From: Zerene cesonia
Lineage: Eukaryota; Arthropoda; Insecta; Lepidoptera; Pieridae
Reading direction: 5' to 3'
NCBI RefSeq assembly: GCF_012273895.1
Contig: NC_052115.1
Location: 3,038,001-3,102,000, forward strand
Length of the DNA: 64,000 nucleotides
Shown here: one piece after another, positions 14,181-28,500 of the stretch
Layout: each line of letters opens with the position of its first letter
Numbering within the stretch: position 1 is the stretch's first letter
The notes under the pieces: generated by a model
What the model was told of the DNA's origin: nothing
The model's input: only the letters and a program-made list of their open reading frames with translations
Databases searched by the model: none
Made by a program: the position numbers and the translations under genes

Positions 14181-14362
14181 TAACTCTGTCTGTCTCTTCT
14201 TCACGCCTTAACCACTAAACCGAATTGTTTGTGGACATAGCTTAGAACCCGAGAAAGGATGTAGGATAGGTTTTATGCTGGAAATTTTACGGGAACTATG
14301 CGGAAAAATCCCGTAACTGTTATCTTTTTCTTAGACTACGCGAGCGAAGCATCGGGTAGAAA
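14181..14362 (+). repeat. lepidopteran 'tctgtctgtctctt' repeat copy
   Basis: Contains taactctgtctgtctcttct, accactaaaccgaattgttt, gacatagcttagaacccgag, aaaggatgtaggataggttt and a tail with actacgcgagcgaagcatcg. This order is seen in a widespread lepidopteran dispersed repeat, and a diverged relative lies at 52,178. Class uncertain. Confidence 0.65.
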
Positions 14363-17300
14363 CTTAACTCTATATTATAATGCTTCAATTTTGACATGAT
14401 ATTCAAGAATTACTTAATTGAGTCGTCAGGTAACCGCAATGTTAGAAGAGACTATGAACAAATTATTATCAACCGTGGAACTAACAACGTGGATACAAGC
14501 AATTTAACTTGTAAGCTTTTATTTACATACTGATTTCGACGAGCCGCCTCAGAGTAACACTTATCCTTTATCCTATAAAATAACTAAGCTCAAATCTCAC
14601 GAAACAATGGCCAAAAAGTTGATCTCAAATAAAACGACATTTATAACAACATACATACATCCAGTGTCTGGCAAACATCCAATGATATGACATAACAGTT
14701 ATTGCGGTGATGTAGATGATTTAGGGAATCATAATAACTGGTTTATTGGAGGAAATATTTGATAGCCGTTTCTCAGAACTAGCACTTAATTTACGGCCGT
14801 TAATCTTATGTGCGGTCGCTATAAATGATTCTGATTAATAACGTTCCCGCCAAACAAATGTAATGGTTTTCGCGGTGATCAAAGAGACGTGTAAATCAGG
14901 CTGAAACAATACTTAGAACAAAGCTGGACGCGAATCGACATTAAGTAAAAATATCTGGTGCTAATTTCGTCTGAGGTAGTTATCGTAAATCTATTTCTCG
15001 CTCAGATATCTGAATGGGTGCTTCAATGACCATCATGTATGTCAACGTCCTATGCCTTACTGAAAGGAAATCAATCAAATATTCTAAGTTAGCTGTATCT
15101 TATTTAAATGTAAACTATAAACCGAAAGACATTAAGTATGAAATCCAATCAAATATTCTGTATATTATATATCCTGTATATAATTTCTTGAGGTAATATC
15201 TAACGTACAGATAATCTGATTAAAAAACTTATAAAACTCGTATTCCCGTCTAAACATTTCGGTAGAAAAGCGATTAAATAAATGTTTTATTTTCATAGCA
15301 ATCACCTAAATAAAATTCAGAGTCGATTTGAAGAAAGCTTTTCAAATCATTACAATGATAAATTAGCTGGCAATACATCAAATAATTCGTGTTCACATTT
15401 TCTTCCCTGAAACCGAACGTCTGAATACATTAGTCGAAATCGTGGATTGTTTTAGATGTTAAAAATAAATATTGATTTATATAATCACGAAATATGTTGT
15501 GATGATCTTAACAATGACCACGTACTGGAACAATGCCAAATACATTTCGGATCCAATAATAAATAGCCTTCGTACACGATTATTTAAATAAATTTCAATT
15601 AATTACAAATTTTACTGATGAAATATTTCTGTGGAATATAACATGTGGGAGCATTTGGAACAATCATTGAAATGGAATTTAACATTTTTTTATTCTTTGT
15701 AAAGATTGATGATGATTCTATTGATTTCTGAAGGATTTAAATAAAGTAACAGAAATGTAAATCACACGACGTCTTTTCCAAACAGACTATTGTATGTACA
15801 TTAAAGCTACTGGTTTTAAACTCCGCAAATTGTATTATACTTGTTAATAACAAAAATCCAAATTCAAACAGAACAATTTAGAAGCAATTACGTCGTATAT
15901 TATGCGACAAAGATTTGGAAAGTGTATGAATGGTGAAGATCAGAGAATGCGTGGATGTGTTTTGACACTATACAGTGGATGATTAATGAGGAACGCTAAT
16001 CGCGACCATTTTTATTTATAGCGGGCCCAGGAGACGTTTGTCGACTCTTAAATAGGCCACTGGGTTTATTGTTGGCTTAACTAACCGCTTAATTATTTGG
16101 AAAATTTCTGAGCACCTGACTGACTAATTGTCTGCTTCCAGAACATTTGAGATTTCTCTTCCAAATCCTAAGATTTTTTATCTATCTACCTACATTTTAA
16201 ATTCTATTCTCGAAACAACAATTCCTTTAGAATATTATTTTCATGAAATTTGTGTTGATTATTGTTGACGTTATTTAAGAGTAACAATCGTGCTTCGCCG
16301 TTGTTCTTCTTCATGTCTAGAATCCATAACAGCGTGGTTCATAATATTTTATGTATGTACTGGCACGTTTTAGAATCAAACAAATATTGTTTAACATAAA
16401 TGTGGATTCATAAATTAAATTCAGTCGAAATAGGAATGTGGTAATCGTCTAATTCGAGAGACAAAGTAAATGTTATATCAATAGTTTCGGCGATGGAAAC
16501 TGTTTTAAGTACATACATTTAAATCGTGACTAATCTTTTAAAAACTTCTGTATAAAATACCACTTCGAACATTAACCCTACCTACCTATTTAAGGTGGGC
16601 AGGTTATTATTATTATATGACTTACATAATTTTATATAAAATTTTACAGGTTTTCTGAGGGTATACAAATTAGATAGATATACGTGTCGAAACTAATGTG
16701 TTCTTTTTACAAAAGAAAAAACTCTCAGTTCCCGAAGTGTTAAATGACTCAAAATCTCATATTATTATGAGTCAAAAATACTTTGATGATTTCGTGCAAT
16801 CCTATTTATTACTCACACATCTTCATTTATCTAGACTAGACTTGGCATGGCCTCCCTAATGTAATAATTAATGGTGATTTGTATTTTATTACCAATGCAG
16901 GTACCACATATTCGAATGAATATATTTACGTATGTAGATAATAGGTTTTATTTGTTTATATTTTATTGATACTGCGTTATGTTATTAATTAATATATTTA
17001 TCAATGAACGAAGGTATCATTTCAGAATTATCAATGAAAGGTACCTCGTAAATTAAAAAATACGATTGATTTAGATAGGTTACAATAGTTTTATATAAGA
17101 GAACAACTGAAGTGGTAGTATGGAGTAAGTATGAAGCGGATAATCTCATATCGTGAGAAAAATATATGACATTCAACATGAAAAATTTATTGTGTCGTCG
17201 CGGAAGTCGTATGGCCTCTATATTGCCCTTAGTGTAATTTAATTATTATTAACAAAACAAGGAAGCATTTTATCGCATTTTCATCTGTAAGTACTTTCTC

Positions 17301-20300
17301 GTGTAAAATTCAACCTTTTTGTTTAACTTATTATTCTTTATTGAATTATGTGATAGTTGAATATCTGATTATGAAATATACATCTATATTTAATTTATAG
17401 GTACCTCGCGAAAATAAAATCTGTTTTATATATCGAGCAATGCATGATAATAAGTTTACTTAATATAGAATTCACAGATTAAAATTTAGCTACAATCCGA
17501 TTATTTCCTGGTTTGTTCGTTGTAACATATGAAAAAGTTATACGAATAGTGAAGCGAAATAAATGATCATTTATTATAATATAACCCATTTGGAAACAGC
17601 AACCCATGTATTAATCCTGCCTGTTTCAATTAACTCAATACTGAATAGTTTCATAGAAACACGATGTACTGATATCGATCGTGATCACGGCGCAATTTGC
17701 TCGCCGCTCGGTTCGGGGAAGCCACTCTGGGCGTCACGCGGCGCCCGCGCACCCATTACGCTGTATTACATGCATGAGCGGGAGCGATAGCGGATTTACT
17801 TATTATTTTTATTTATATATTTCTCGAATATTTAAATTTTTATATTCGTGTTGCATTTCGAAGAACGGTACGCAGCTAATGCTATTTCATCGTCAGCCGA
17901 TTCCGGGAAGCCATTTGTGGGAGCCACCAGCCACCAGTACACGTATTAGTGGGAGCGATAGCAGAGAATATTTCACGAATAAGACAGATTATTGAAAATA
18001 TGTTATTAATTGGAATTGAGAAGTCCTTAGGTACTTCTCGAAATTGAAATTGGTTCCAAAGCCAGAAGGGATTGACAATGAATTCAACTAATCATTGGAT
18101 AGCCAATGTTACTGTTAATAAAGAGCTGCTATCTGCAGAGACTGTGTCAATTTGGTCCTAGAAGTCGTTTTTAGATATTTTTCCCTTTCTTAAGAGATAC
18201 ATATATGTACCTAGTATAGACAAAAGCAATTAAATAATAAAAAAAAACAACAAAAGATTTCAATGATGCCTGCTCCGTTTTTCGCTATATTTATGAACAC
18301 AACCCTACTCTTTCGAATAACTTTGCGTGTTAGCTTGATGAACTAGCTATTACCAGCGACATTGCCTGCACTCTAAATACAGATTTGATTTACTAACCTA
18401 AAACCTTCTAAACACAGCCAACATCATTAAATAACCAACAATATCAATTAAAACACAAACAAACAGTATACTTAATATTATAAAATTTCATCAACTTTCA
18501 AAAAGGGGAATTTAAAACGATCAAATTCAACACACCATCGCCTGTAAGCAAACGACTTCCTACATACAGCATTCAAAGGAATTCCTTTAGGCCTTCAAGC
18601 TGTTTCCACTCCATTCGTTTCCCTTGACCGTTCCGCATTAATTCCCGGAGTTATACGTATCACTTATTCCACAGTAATTGTACCCTAGCTACCCGCTAAT
18701 AGTTCCAACTTCCAATACTTGCCGTGATCGCGTGCTCTCCGCCTCTACTTATCCTATATTGATCTAAGATTGTCGCAATACATTTCTAATAATTTAGCTG
18801 TGGCGAAAGCGTAATAACTGAATATGGAGCGCTATTTGTGAGATAAAAAAAATGTATGATAGTATGTTAGGCTAAATGTAATATAATTATGTAATTTAAT
18901 ATGACAAAACTAGAATGAAAAACGATTTGTTTCGAATTGAAGGTTAATTTAGGTTTCATGAATTTTAATCTAAGCTTTAGTTCTATTGGTCTCGATGTTT
19001 CTAGAGAAAAACGTTAATCGAATAAGTTTCCTATAAAAGCAGTAGATTTAACGTTTCGTATATATCCCAAAAAATGATTTCTTGTGCAATGCTATTTACA
19101 CTATATTTCTAAATTGTACCTTGGTTCATTGGACTACAAGAAAAAAACGTGGTGAAGAGAATTTAACGTTAAAACTATGCATATAAAAGGGATGTGTTTG
19201 CCTTGTAATTGAATGATGTTACGCTACTTAACCATAGTTTATCTTCACCAACAACCATAGCGAAGCCGGTTCTAATCGAGATATTGGGGGCTTTCTAAAA
19301 TGTCCTCACCATTTCGATCAAATTTTTCCATTCAGTATACATGTATCGCATTTCACGCTAATGGTATATATGTTTTCATAGGTGAATGTATAGGCTAATA
19401 ATACAGTTTTCTTGGCAGGAAACAGCTGGTTGATGGAGTTTATGATCTGTGTTTAAATTATTGTTGGATATTTATCAAATCATCATTTTCATAAATAATA
19501 AATAACACGCTGAACATACATAAAAAAGAACACTTTTATCTGTTACTGTTCCTACCATTTAGACAAGAAATCTTTCTTAAATAACTTTCATTCCAGAACA
19601 AAAAACGTCCTATATATACAGATATTTTTTTATTTTCTCAATAAGTTCCAAGCCCTAAGAGGTCCTAGTAACCGCGAGCCGCACCTTATCTTGAACATTA
19701 TAATTAAGAAATACTAATCTTTAACAATGTTGCGTGTTTAACTTAATCCAAGTTAACCCGCTGGCGACGTGTTGACATAACTCGAATGGCCCTTTGTTGG
19801 ACGTGGTCTTGGTCTTAATAACTGGACTATTTTAACAGCTATTTAGGGTTAACTTGCCGACTGCGTAAGGATCGCAGATTCACGTGTTTAAATTTAATAC
19901 TTAAAATTATAGATAGAATTGTTAATATACCTAATATTAGGATAGACGCATGTTTGGATACCTGTAGTGATTATCACACAGTTGAATTTTGTGGATAACA
20001 TGTGACAAAATTATAGAACAGAATACATTTTTTCCTAGTATTTATACACAGCAGCCATTAGGAAAAGAAGTGGGTAAAATACAGCTTACACATGCAACAA
20101 GCATATATTATATCTGAGGAATTTTATCGTTATACTCATGAATTGTTTGGTATATAATAATTTATTGACACACCCGTTTGTATCGATAAGATAGTAAACG
20201 AATCAGAATACATCCTACCCATACAAAACATTCCAAAAATAAATTAGATAAGTAAAAACAAAATAGTCATACATTCGAAAATAGAGGCACATTATCCTAA

Positions 20301-23300
20301 CATTTCTAAATCAGGTAGATATCTAAACATTTAAATGTCGCAAAAAAACATCTCTAAACAATTAAGCTAAGCCGCCTGGCGTCAGCGCTATTACAAAGGA
20401 CTTATCACTTATTTCGTTCGACGTTTTATGGGATTTCAACCCGCATTCCGGCGGGATATGGTGTATTTTATTGTGTATAATTATTATTTGTGACGGTGGT
20501 CACGTATTTGTTTCGAGATAACAAATTGGTCATATAACAGACCTCCGATGAAGCTGTCGATACATTTCACGCTACCCTTTTTACTTTTTTCTAATTATCC
20601 GTGTTTGGATTTATAAAGCTTTATAGTTTGAAATGAAGATTGCAGCTCTTGTTGTGTCGTGCTCGTTGATAATAATTCTACATGACACATTCTATAAAAT
20701 ATCCAAATTAGTTAAATGAAATTGCTTATATAACGAAATAACCAATCTGTTATGAGACAAACTAGTCAACTCGCAATTGAAATTGTCTCATTTTAGCAAC
20801 TTCCACCAATAGGTATGAAATCGCAAATTGCTACAAACCTTAAGCTTATTCAAAAATGAACAGCACTTAAATATAGCTTAGTATTTAGAGCAATAAATTC
20901 CAATGTGTGCGCAACATAACAACATAATAGGCGTCTTGAACCTTGACAATGTAAACTCTCAATAAAGATCGAATAAAGCTTTCACACGTTGAAATTTAAA
21001 TTTAGAAGCGTCTGTCGGACCGCTAGGCCGCTCTATGATTTTGCTCTATGGTCCCTACCGCTTGGTGTTAAGGGTGGTTCACACTGGTAGCGTACCGATT
21101 AGCAGATGTCGCGCGACAAAGTAAAACGTACGTGCTCGTCGCGTAAACAACCCGTGACGCGTGGGGCCGGCGCAACAATGCCTAGTGCAATTTGTGATCC
21201 GACTATAATACAAGCCAACAATAAAATATTTAGAACAAATATTAAGTGTTTGTTAAGCACGCGAAGTTGGTTCGTACGGGAAAATTTAGCTTGCAAATTT
21301 CAGTTGAATGCTCAAATGAAATGCAAGGTGCTTTAAAATCATAGAGAGGAGGAAAAGGATTTACGACATGTAATAATTATTAGCCTTTATTTTTTTAACA
21401 TTTCAATAATTAACAAAAAGAGAAACGAATAACTTCTGTCGCTTACAATGGTTACATAAAAGGATAAAAGATCATTTTCGTACTTCAGCAAAATTATGGA
21501 CATTGAATAAAAAATTTTAAAATTTCGTCTTCAGAAATCCATGTTAAAACTCTTCTGTTTTGTCTCCGTGTGAATGGTACATCATGCAATATCCCCAAAT
21601 TGCTCTCTCAATAGCTTTCAAAATAATTTATTCCGTGACAAAAAAGAAATGTCACAGTTAAAAAATTCAAATAAGAACAGATATTTCATTGTAACTCGTA
21701 TCGAATTTACGACGAATATGATTTATGGGAGTATTTGATGCGGATGGACAGACGGACAACAATAGCGTCATACAAATTGGTAAAGAAAGAATCGTTGGGC
21801 CAAGTTTTAGTATTATAATGCGGTCACACTCCCGCTCCTTATAAACAACTTTTTATTGCTTATCCTTCTTAGAAATAAGGCACAGATTCGTTATGAAATA
21901 TTAAAACAAATTACAATTGACACATTTTAAGCCTAAGTGCAAGATTGTTTCAAATGTAAATAGAAAAGATAATAGAACTTATGTATAACTCATAGAATAA
22001 TCTGTAGGTTCCGTACCAGATCACTGAAACGTGCTTTAAAGTTTTGGCCAAAGAGGTTGTATTCTATTCCAGAACTGCAGTAATTTACCGGAGGAAGAAA
22101 AGTTTGTATGTTATAAGAAATTTTCGCAACAATCCTTAATATGAAACCTTCTTATAAACATTGAAACATGCCACGCATTTTGCCATTGCCAAAAAATCGT
22201 GTCGATTTTCAAACATCAATAAAGTCGCCAAACCGGGGTCGAATTCGATGCCTAAGTATAATCGATTAAACACGCACGCAATTCGAACAATACGTTTGGA
22301 TCGAGAATATATTTCATTACAATATAAAGAGTCTATAGAACATGCGTATGATCAAAATTTGGAATGAAGTTCATATACTTCTCTAAGAATATGGAGATGA
22401 CAAGACAACATGTAGTGCCTATAGTCAGTGGTAAGTATCAACGAATATTATATATAATATATTGCCCATGAACATTTTCAGAGGCCTTACTCCTCAGCAT
22501 GACTGGCGAATTTAAAAGTTTGGAATAAAGAAAGATTTATGACGGATATAAAAGATAGCACTGGGATGGGTAAGGAAAACAGTAAGGGTTTAACCATCAT
22601 ACCAAACGCAGTAACATTCACACGCTAGCTTTAAGATATTATATACGATACTTCAATAAGAAAACACATCAATTCAACCTTCACAAAGGTACATTGACAT
22701 AATGCAAACCAAATGCGAACACAAAACAACGCAAATATAATACACTTCAATATTCCTTGCATCATAATCGGGAAATTTCACACCACCGTGTTGCTTCCTG
22801 ATCGAAAGAATGTATCAAACATATTTTTATTTCTTTAGAATTCGCGGAATTAATTCGGCAACATGATGAATGAGCAGCCACCCACAAACCGGCACACTTA
22901 CTCTTGAAAAATTGTTTAATAGCTGTGAAAATAGTTCATTAAAATCCACAATCCACTTTATTTTCAATACATAAGAAATTGTGATCACTTTCGTTGAAAC
23001 GGCAACTACAAATTCTTGATATAAATATCACAAAGAATTTAAAATCAAATCGTTGATTCAAATAAATTTAGTTGGCGGCTGAGAAAGTCATTATATATAT
23101 GTAGCATTATTATAACTTTACAAAAGCTAAATGTATAATCAAACGCTCCCATTAATATTGAAGCAATTAATCACAATTTAAACATCGTGTTCAAACCCAT
23201 ATTGACTTTTATTAATGAACATTAAAATATGCAAAACGCTCCTTCGAGTGTAAAACACGAATAAATCGTGTAGGCCCGCCTCGACTTTTATGGATGCCGA

Positions 23301-23539
23301 ATTAGTGAAACAATAAACATTAACATTATAATACTTTAATAAGCGAAACCAGTTCATTAAGACGAAATGAACGTTAAGACTAAAATGATGTTTAAAAATT
23401 ATACAGCGATTCAATAGAGGTGGTCTTATTCGTTCTCCGAAATGACGTACATCGTGACATAAATAATACGATTATTGTATTCAATTTCATGTATTTAAAT
23501 CTCTATGAACCTGGAGAAGCACAATGTTTAACTTAGATA
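14363..23539 (-). other. intron sequence: no gene recognised
   Basis: Mostly AT-rich unique sequence. It contains the duplicated GC-rich segment at 17,706 and a GC-richer patch at about 21,005-21,185 (gaccgctaggccgctctatg ... gtggggccggcgcaac). Opposite overlapping frames of 65 and 76 codons cross that patch; neither is credible. Confidence 0.6.
17706..17966 (+). repeat. GC-rich degenerate duplicated segment
   Basis: Two related units, at about 17,706-17,793 and 17,893-17,966. Both open with cggttcggggaagcca / cgattccgggaagcca and close with gggagcgatagc. They are separated by about 100 bp of AT-rich sequence. A plus-strand frame crosses them but has no protein character. Source unknown; possibly an old transposon end. 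Confidence 0.55.
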
Positions 23540-23580
23540 TATGAATTTTGTATAGGTTCCGTACCTATACAAAATTCATA
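23540..23580. repeat. perfect 18-bp inverted repeat (hairpin)
   Basis: The arm tatgaattttgtataggt is followed by a 5-base loop (tccgt) and its exact reverse complement acctatacaaaattcata. It is long and perfect for intron sequence. It could be a small fold-back element or the paired ends of a miniature transposon; no function is shown. Confidence 0.9.
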
Positions 23581-23626
23581 GTAGCGTAACAGGCAACGTA
23601 AAACGTTTTTTGAATCAAACGTTGTA

Positions 23627-23718
23627 TCTCAGGCCCGTTACCTTTTCCTCACCCGTCCCAGTCCATTCCTTCTTTCCAGTCGTTAATCCATTCCTTTTCC
23701 CTTACCCCAAAAAAGCGG
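23627..23718 (+). repeat. CT-rich lepidopteran repeat running into the 154-N gap
   Basis: Contains ccagtccattccttctttcc, cagtcgttaatccattcctt and cccttaccccaaaaaagcgg. This looks like the start of a common lepidopteran dispersed repeat, and the rest is lost in the gap. A predicted reading frame here is low-complexity and crosses the N run. Confidence 0.6.
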
Positions 23719-23872
23719 NNNNNNNNNNNNNNNNNNNNNNNNNNNNNNNNNNNNNNNNNNNNNNNNNNNNNNNNNNNNNNNNNNNNNNNNNNNNNNNNNN
23801 NNNNNNNNNNNNNNNNNNNNNNNNNNNNNNNNNNNNNNNNNNNNNNNNNNNNNNNNNNNNNNNNNNNNNNNN
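23719..23872. other. assembly gap (154 N)
   Basis: A run of 154 N starts inside a CT-rich repeat ending ccccaaaaaagcgg. The odd length suggests an estimated rather than an arbitrary gap size. Confidence 0.99.
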
Positions 23873-24275
23873 AGGATCCAATCGTGTGCGTCATAACTAT
23901 CAAATACTACTATCTTTATCAAATAATTATAAAAAGTTTTAACTCGATTTATCACAGGATGAAAAACACAGCGGCAACAGACTATAAGATTTAAAGTATT
24001 CATTAACAATCGTGTGACTATTTCAAGCTTAACTGACAGGCAGTAAACGCCAAGAAATGATGACTAACTATCAAAGCAAACAAAAATATAACAATTAAAC
24101 CGTGAATACAAAGCAATTGTAAACAGTAGCGTATAATATTACTCGGGGATCAAAGAGCGTCATACACTACTAAAATGATTTTATTGAGTGCAGAAACAAA
24201 AGAAACATTTAAGTCGTGATAAAAATTATTAATAGAGCCGTGGAAGTAGGTAAGCGAGATATTCGAATTAGTTGG

Positions 24276-24298
24276 ACTACGTATATTATATACGTAGT
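24276..24298. repeat. 10-bp inverted repeat with 3-base loop
   Basis: actacgtata, loop tta, tatacgtagt. Perfect but AT-rich. Confidence 0.85.
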
Positions 24299-25231
24299 TT
24301 GTTTGATTGCTACAGGACATACCAATTGGAAGAGCTAGAGTTCCTTTTAACATGCATAATAAGATAATGAGGATCGTTAATGACAAAGGGAGAGATAAAT
24401 CCTAAGATTAATTAGGAAAAAAGATATTTTAAGCATTTAGCTAGCGTAATGCTTTTCGAAGATATATCTGCTATATACAGATAGCTAACTGATTTTAAAG
24501 TTCTTCAAAATCTGAAACCTTCCGGTCCTGACTTTTCGAATCATATCCAATTCTATTTAAGATTGGTGACACATGTGCTACATACTGTACCTCTATTCAT
24601 GCACGTATTCACACTATCTTCCATCAAAAATTCAAAGAAACGTTCCTTTAATTGAATACACCCACAAATAAAATGTCACACGCGATTTCTCCTTTCAACA
24701 CTCGCCATATATCACATTTTTCCGCGCTGGCTGAAACTGAGAAGTTGAAAACTAAGCGACATCTAAAACGGTACAATCTGATGTAAGCTTATCAGTAGAT
24801 TTAATTTGATTAATACGAGTTTTATTTATTTAAGAATTAGACAGCTGCGTGGTTCTCGTTTGATCACGCTACGGTGCGACCGCGATTTTATAATGTTGAA
24901 AACATTTTTGTCTACAAATTCGAAATGATTGATATTAATCATAGAGGAGTCTTAACGTTGGCCGGCTTTTAAGTTATCATTAATGACTTATTTTCGTACA
25001 ACAACGGTTTTAAATACCTATGCTGTGAATGCTATTGTAAGGATTTAAAAAAATTATTATTTTTGATGTTAATACATGTTCATATTCGCTCTAATCGGGT
25101 TGAAATGTTTTGCTGAAGTGTATTCATACGAAAGGGTAAATTCGAGGGTAGTACAAATTAAAAGCGAGGGCGGATTATAAAGTTTCTATAAAACAATAAT
25201 TCTTAACACTTGCTTGTTATCTACTATAAAT

Positions 25232-25435
25232 AATCGGTCAAATTCGAGTCGGACTTTCGATTTTACCTGCTATTCAATTTATGACTGCGCTAACCGCTGC
25301 TTTACCTCGATTATTATTATTTGTTGTTATGGCGTCAATAGTAAAATAACATCTCAGATACATCCTGGTGTCAAACTGACGCACGGTCGGACAGACAGAC
25401 AGACAGCGAACTCAAGTAATAGGGTCCAGCTTTTC
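25232..25435 (+). repeat. relic of the 'gagtcggact...cggacagacagac' lepidopteran repeat
   Basis: Ordered landmarks: aatcggtcaaattcgagtcg, ttgttgttatggcgtcaata, catctcagatacatcctggt, cacggtcggacagacagaca and aagtaatagggtcc. They match a very common lepidopteran dispersed sequence. The short open frame that spans it is a by-product. Confidence 0.7.
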
Positions 25436-25530
25436 CCTTTCATAGTTGCAATACACAAAAAAGCCATTTTCGACTACCTATAATGACCAAAACTATTTAA
25501 ACTATATCAATTTATACCTCTAATTTAAAA

Positions 25531-25586
25531 CCTCGTAGGAGGCCTGTGTCCCAGCAGTAGGAGCATATATGGGCTGATGGTGATGA
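25531..25586 (+). mobile_element. 3' end fragment of the tRNA-derived SINE
   Basis: cctcgtaggaggcctgtgtc ccagcagtaggagcatatatgggctgatgg matches the last 56 or so bases of the SINE at 56,049-56,356. It lacks the tRNA-like head, as in 5'-truncated insertions. Confidence 0.8.
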
Positions 25587-28500
25587 ATTTATACCTACCT
25601 ACCTATCACCACTTGGCTGAACAGAATATCCACCACAACAATCTTCGTACAACAGCTTATAGCAAAAACTAAGTATCCTTAACAAATAAAACCGTTCATA
25701 TCCCTTAACTTACGACACGTAAATTGGTATTCCTGAATGACTCGAGGTATTCACCGTTATTGACGCTAGATGACCGTCAACCTTTCAACCTCCGACGATT
25801 CATCACGCGCTATCGGCTACGTATTTATACAGTTTAACTTTATTAACGACCCTTATAATTTGAGTGCGAACTGTTTCAATAACACTTTATTCATATATTG
25901 CCTAGCAACAGATCTTTCTATGAGTATTGACCACCAATACATAAACATATCCTATAATATTTAGTATTTCAAGGAAAAATACATTTCTTTAATTACCAAC
26001 ATAATATTCATTTTTCTTATTCTATAATTCAATTTACCATTATTCCATCTATCTATTTCTGCCAACCTTCTATCAACATTTATAACTTTAATAAGGTAAC
26101 ACTACACAACCCTAAAACAAACGCAACACACTCCAAACCCCATTTGAATGTATATTATGGATGCTATGTGACAATCACAAACATCCATCAATCTTCCCCT
26201 GAGATCGCACATCACCAATCCATTTATTTCGAGGCGACTCTCGCATTCAATAAGCCACGTGGAATGCTGAACAAATTAAAAATTTCACTAAACTCTTGGA
26301 TGCTTTGTAAAGTAACGATGCGTCAACTTTGAATAAATTAAATTGTTTGTTGTAAATTGACTGGTCCTGACTTCCGTAATTCAAGGTTCCTCAAATATCT
26401 CCAGTTGTGAAAAATTGCTCGATTATCTTCTTGAATTCTTGTTCTCCTTGAAACTTTTATTTCTAGAAAGTAAGGGAATGTATTTTTCGATAGTAGACAC
26501 AATAATAAGTATTTTTAACATTATCTTCTCTGAAATAATATAACAGTTAATTTCATTAAAACAGGATATAACGTATCCACTAATAAATTTTAACTAATTA
26601 AGCCCAAAATGTAATTGGAACAAAAAAAACTAATTATTCTCGACGAGAAAATTGCTTATTTCAAATCAATTTTTACATCGAAGATTTAGTTAAAACTCCC
26701 AATCAATCAAATTTAGATTATAAGACTAAGCAGACATGAACAAATGGGCACTGCTCGACCCAAAAATCGAATTAACTACAAGCTAGTTAAAGACACCAAT
26801 TAAAACTCTAACAAAAGCTATCTTCAATGAGACGAAAAAAATTTGATAGATCCACACTATAATCTAATCTATGACCTTGTATTGTTTTACAAATTTGGAC
26901 CTTTATGCATCAAGATAGAGGTTATAATCGAGGGTTTGTACTAAAGGATACTTGAGAAGGCTGTTGGCACAACATCTTATATCGATTAAACAGATAATTA
27001 ATCACGGGAAATGAATCCGAATGAGATGTTATTAGTTACACTATACCCGCTATTAACAAGTGAAACAATGGATGTTATACACAGAGTGTGTTTTCCATGA
27101 TTCTGCTCACTGATTTTTTGTTATTAAAACTAAGTCAAATATTAACCGTCGTATCGAATGATTTTATAATATATATTTTTGTAAAACTCTTTTTGATTTT
27201 GTTCCAAATGTTTGTTTTGTTCAAATCGTATATAATAAACAAGAAATTGTACGTAGTAAGAATTATACGTAACATTCAAATCGAATGGAAACTTCATAAT
27301 ATTTTTTTTTGCTCCAAGTTTAGAATCATCCTGTATAAGGACAGGAGCATGCTGATGGGCGATCAATCAGCTCTAACGAGTTAGTCAACGTATAACCGCC
27401 TATGAAATGCTTATCACTAGGATATTATGATCCTTGATCAATATCACCATAGCAAGGCCTTTATGATTTTATTATAAAAATAATGAAAATATATCAACGA
27501 TAGTTTTTAACACTACGAATATTTACTAATGTGACTTATATTTGAAATTTGATTCGACGTTCATAAAAGTTATTTGCACATTGACTGCTTTCAGTCAATT
27601 AAATTACAAAAATTACTTTTTAAAATGGAATTTTATACAGACCGCCCCGTAAAATTTGCCCTTATAAACGACAGCACAGCAAAAGTTAAATACAAATTTT
27701 CCTTCAAAGGATTATTCGATATCGCAACTCTAAATGGTAAAGATTGATAAAAATTACGGGTACATTTTTTACAAACCGAGACGAAGACAGAGTGCGCGGC
27801 GTCGCGGGGCGTGGCGGGTTAACTTTCATTACTCACAAGAAATAATAAATGATAAAACATTATTAATACGAGATCAGACGAACGACGGCTGGCATATGCG
27901 GACGAGAAAAATTAATTCTAATAATTAAAGTTTGATGCGCTCCGTAATGCGTGTTGACCACACCGAGTGTCGTTAGCGTTTTCGATATTAACTTTGTATC
28001 AGATGTTCTGTATCCGCCTGTGAAAACGAATTTTGCAGAGGTTGTACGTAGATATTATTCAGATTTATTCGTATTTATTATTTGTCACATAATTTGATAA
28101 ATTTCAATACGTATAATATATTTAAACGACTAATGATATGACTATAATCTAACCCTTCTATTTATATAATTATAACGTGAATTTCTGGAAAGTTCGAGAA
28201 GCGAATCTACGTAAAACCGATTCCCTGATATCGACATTGCAATTGAAAAGCAACAATTAGTTTTGTTATCGCAATCCGCGTAATAACGACCAGAAGTTTA
28301 TTGGCCACGTTCCGGTATGATAAATTGAATAATAATTTATTCCTTACGAGATAAGGACAGCTCGTTTTGATCGGCTCGAGAGATAGACTCAACGTGTGAG
28401 GACCTATTACACTGCAGTATAAATTTAACTCCAAGTTGTTGATTGTATGTGAAGAATAGCATATATGTCACACTATCATAGCGACTGAAACGAGCTATGC

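Noticed and set aside
14971..14992. let-7-like string tgaggtagtt
   Set aside because: Only the first ten bases match and there is no precursor hairpin.
23610..24009. Frames of 84-110 codons on both strands
   Set aside because: They cross the 154-N gap and a CT-rich repeat.
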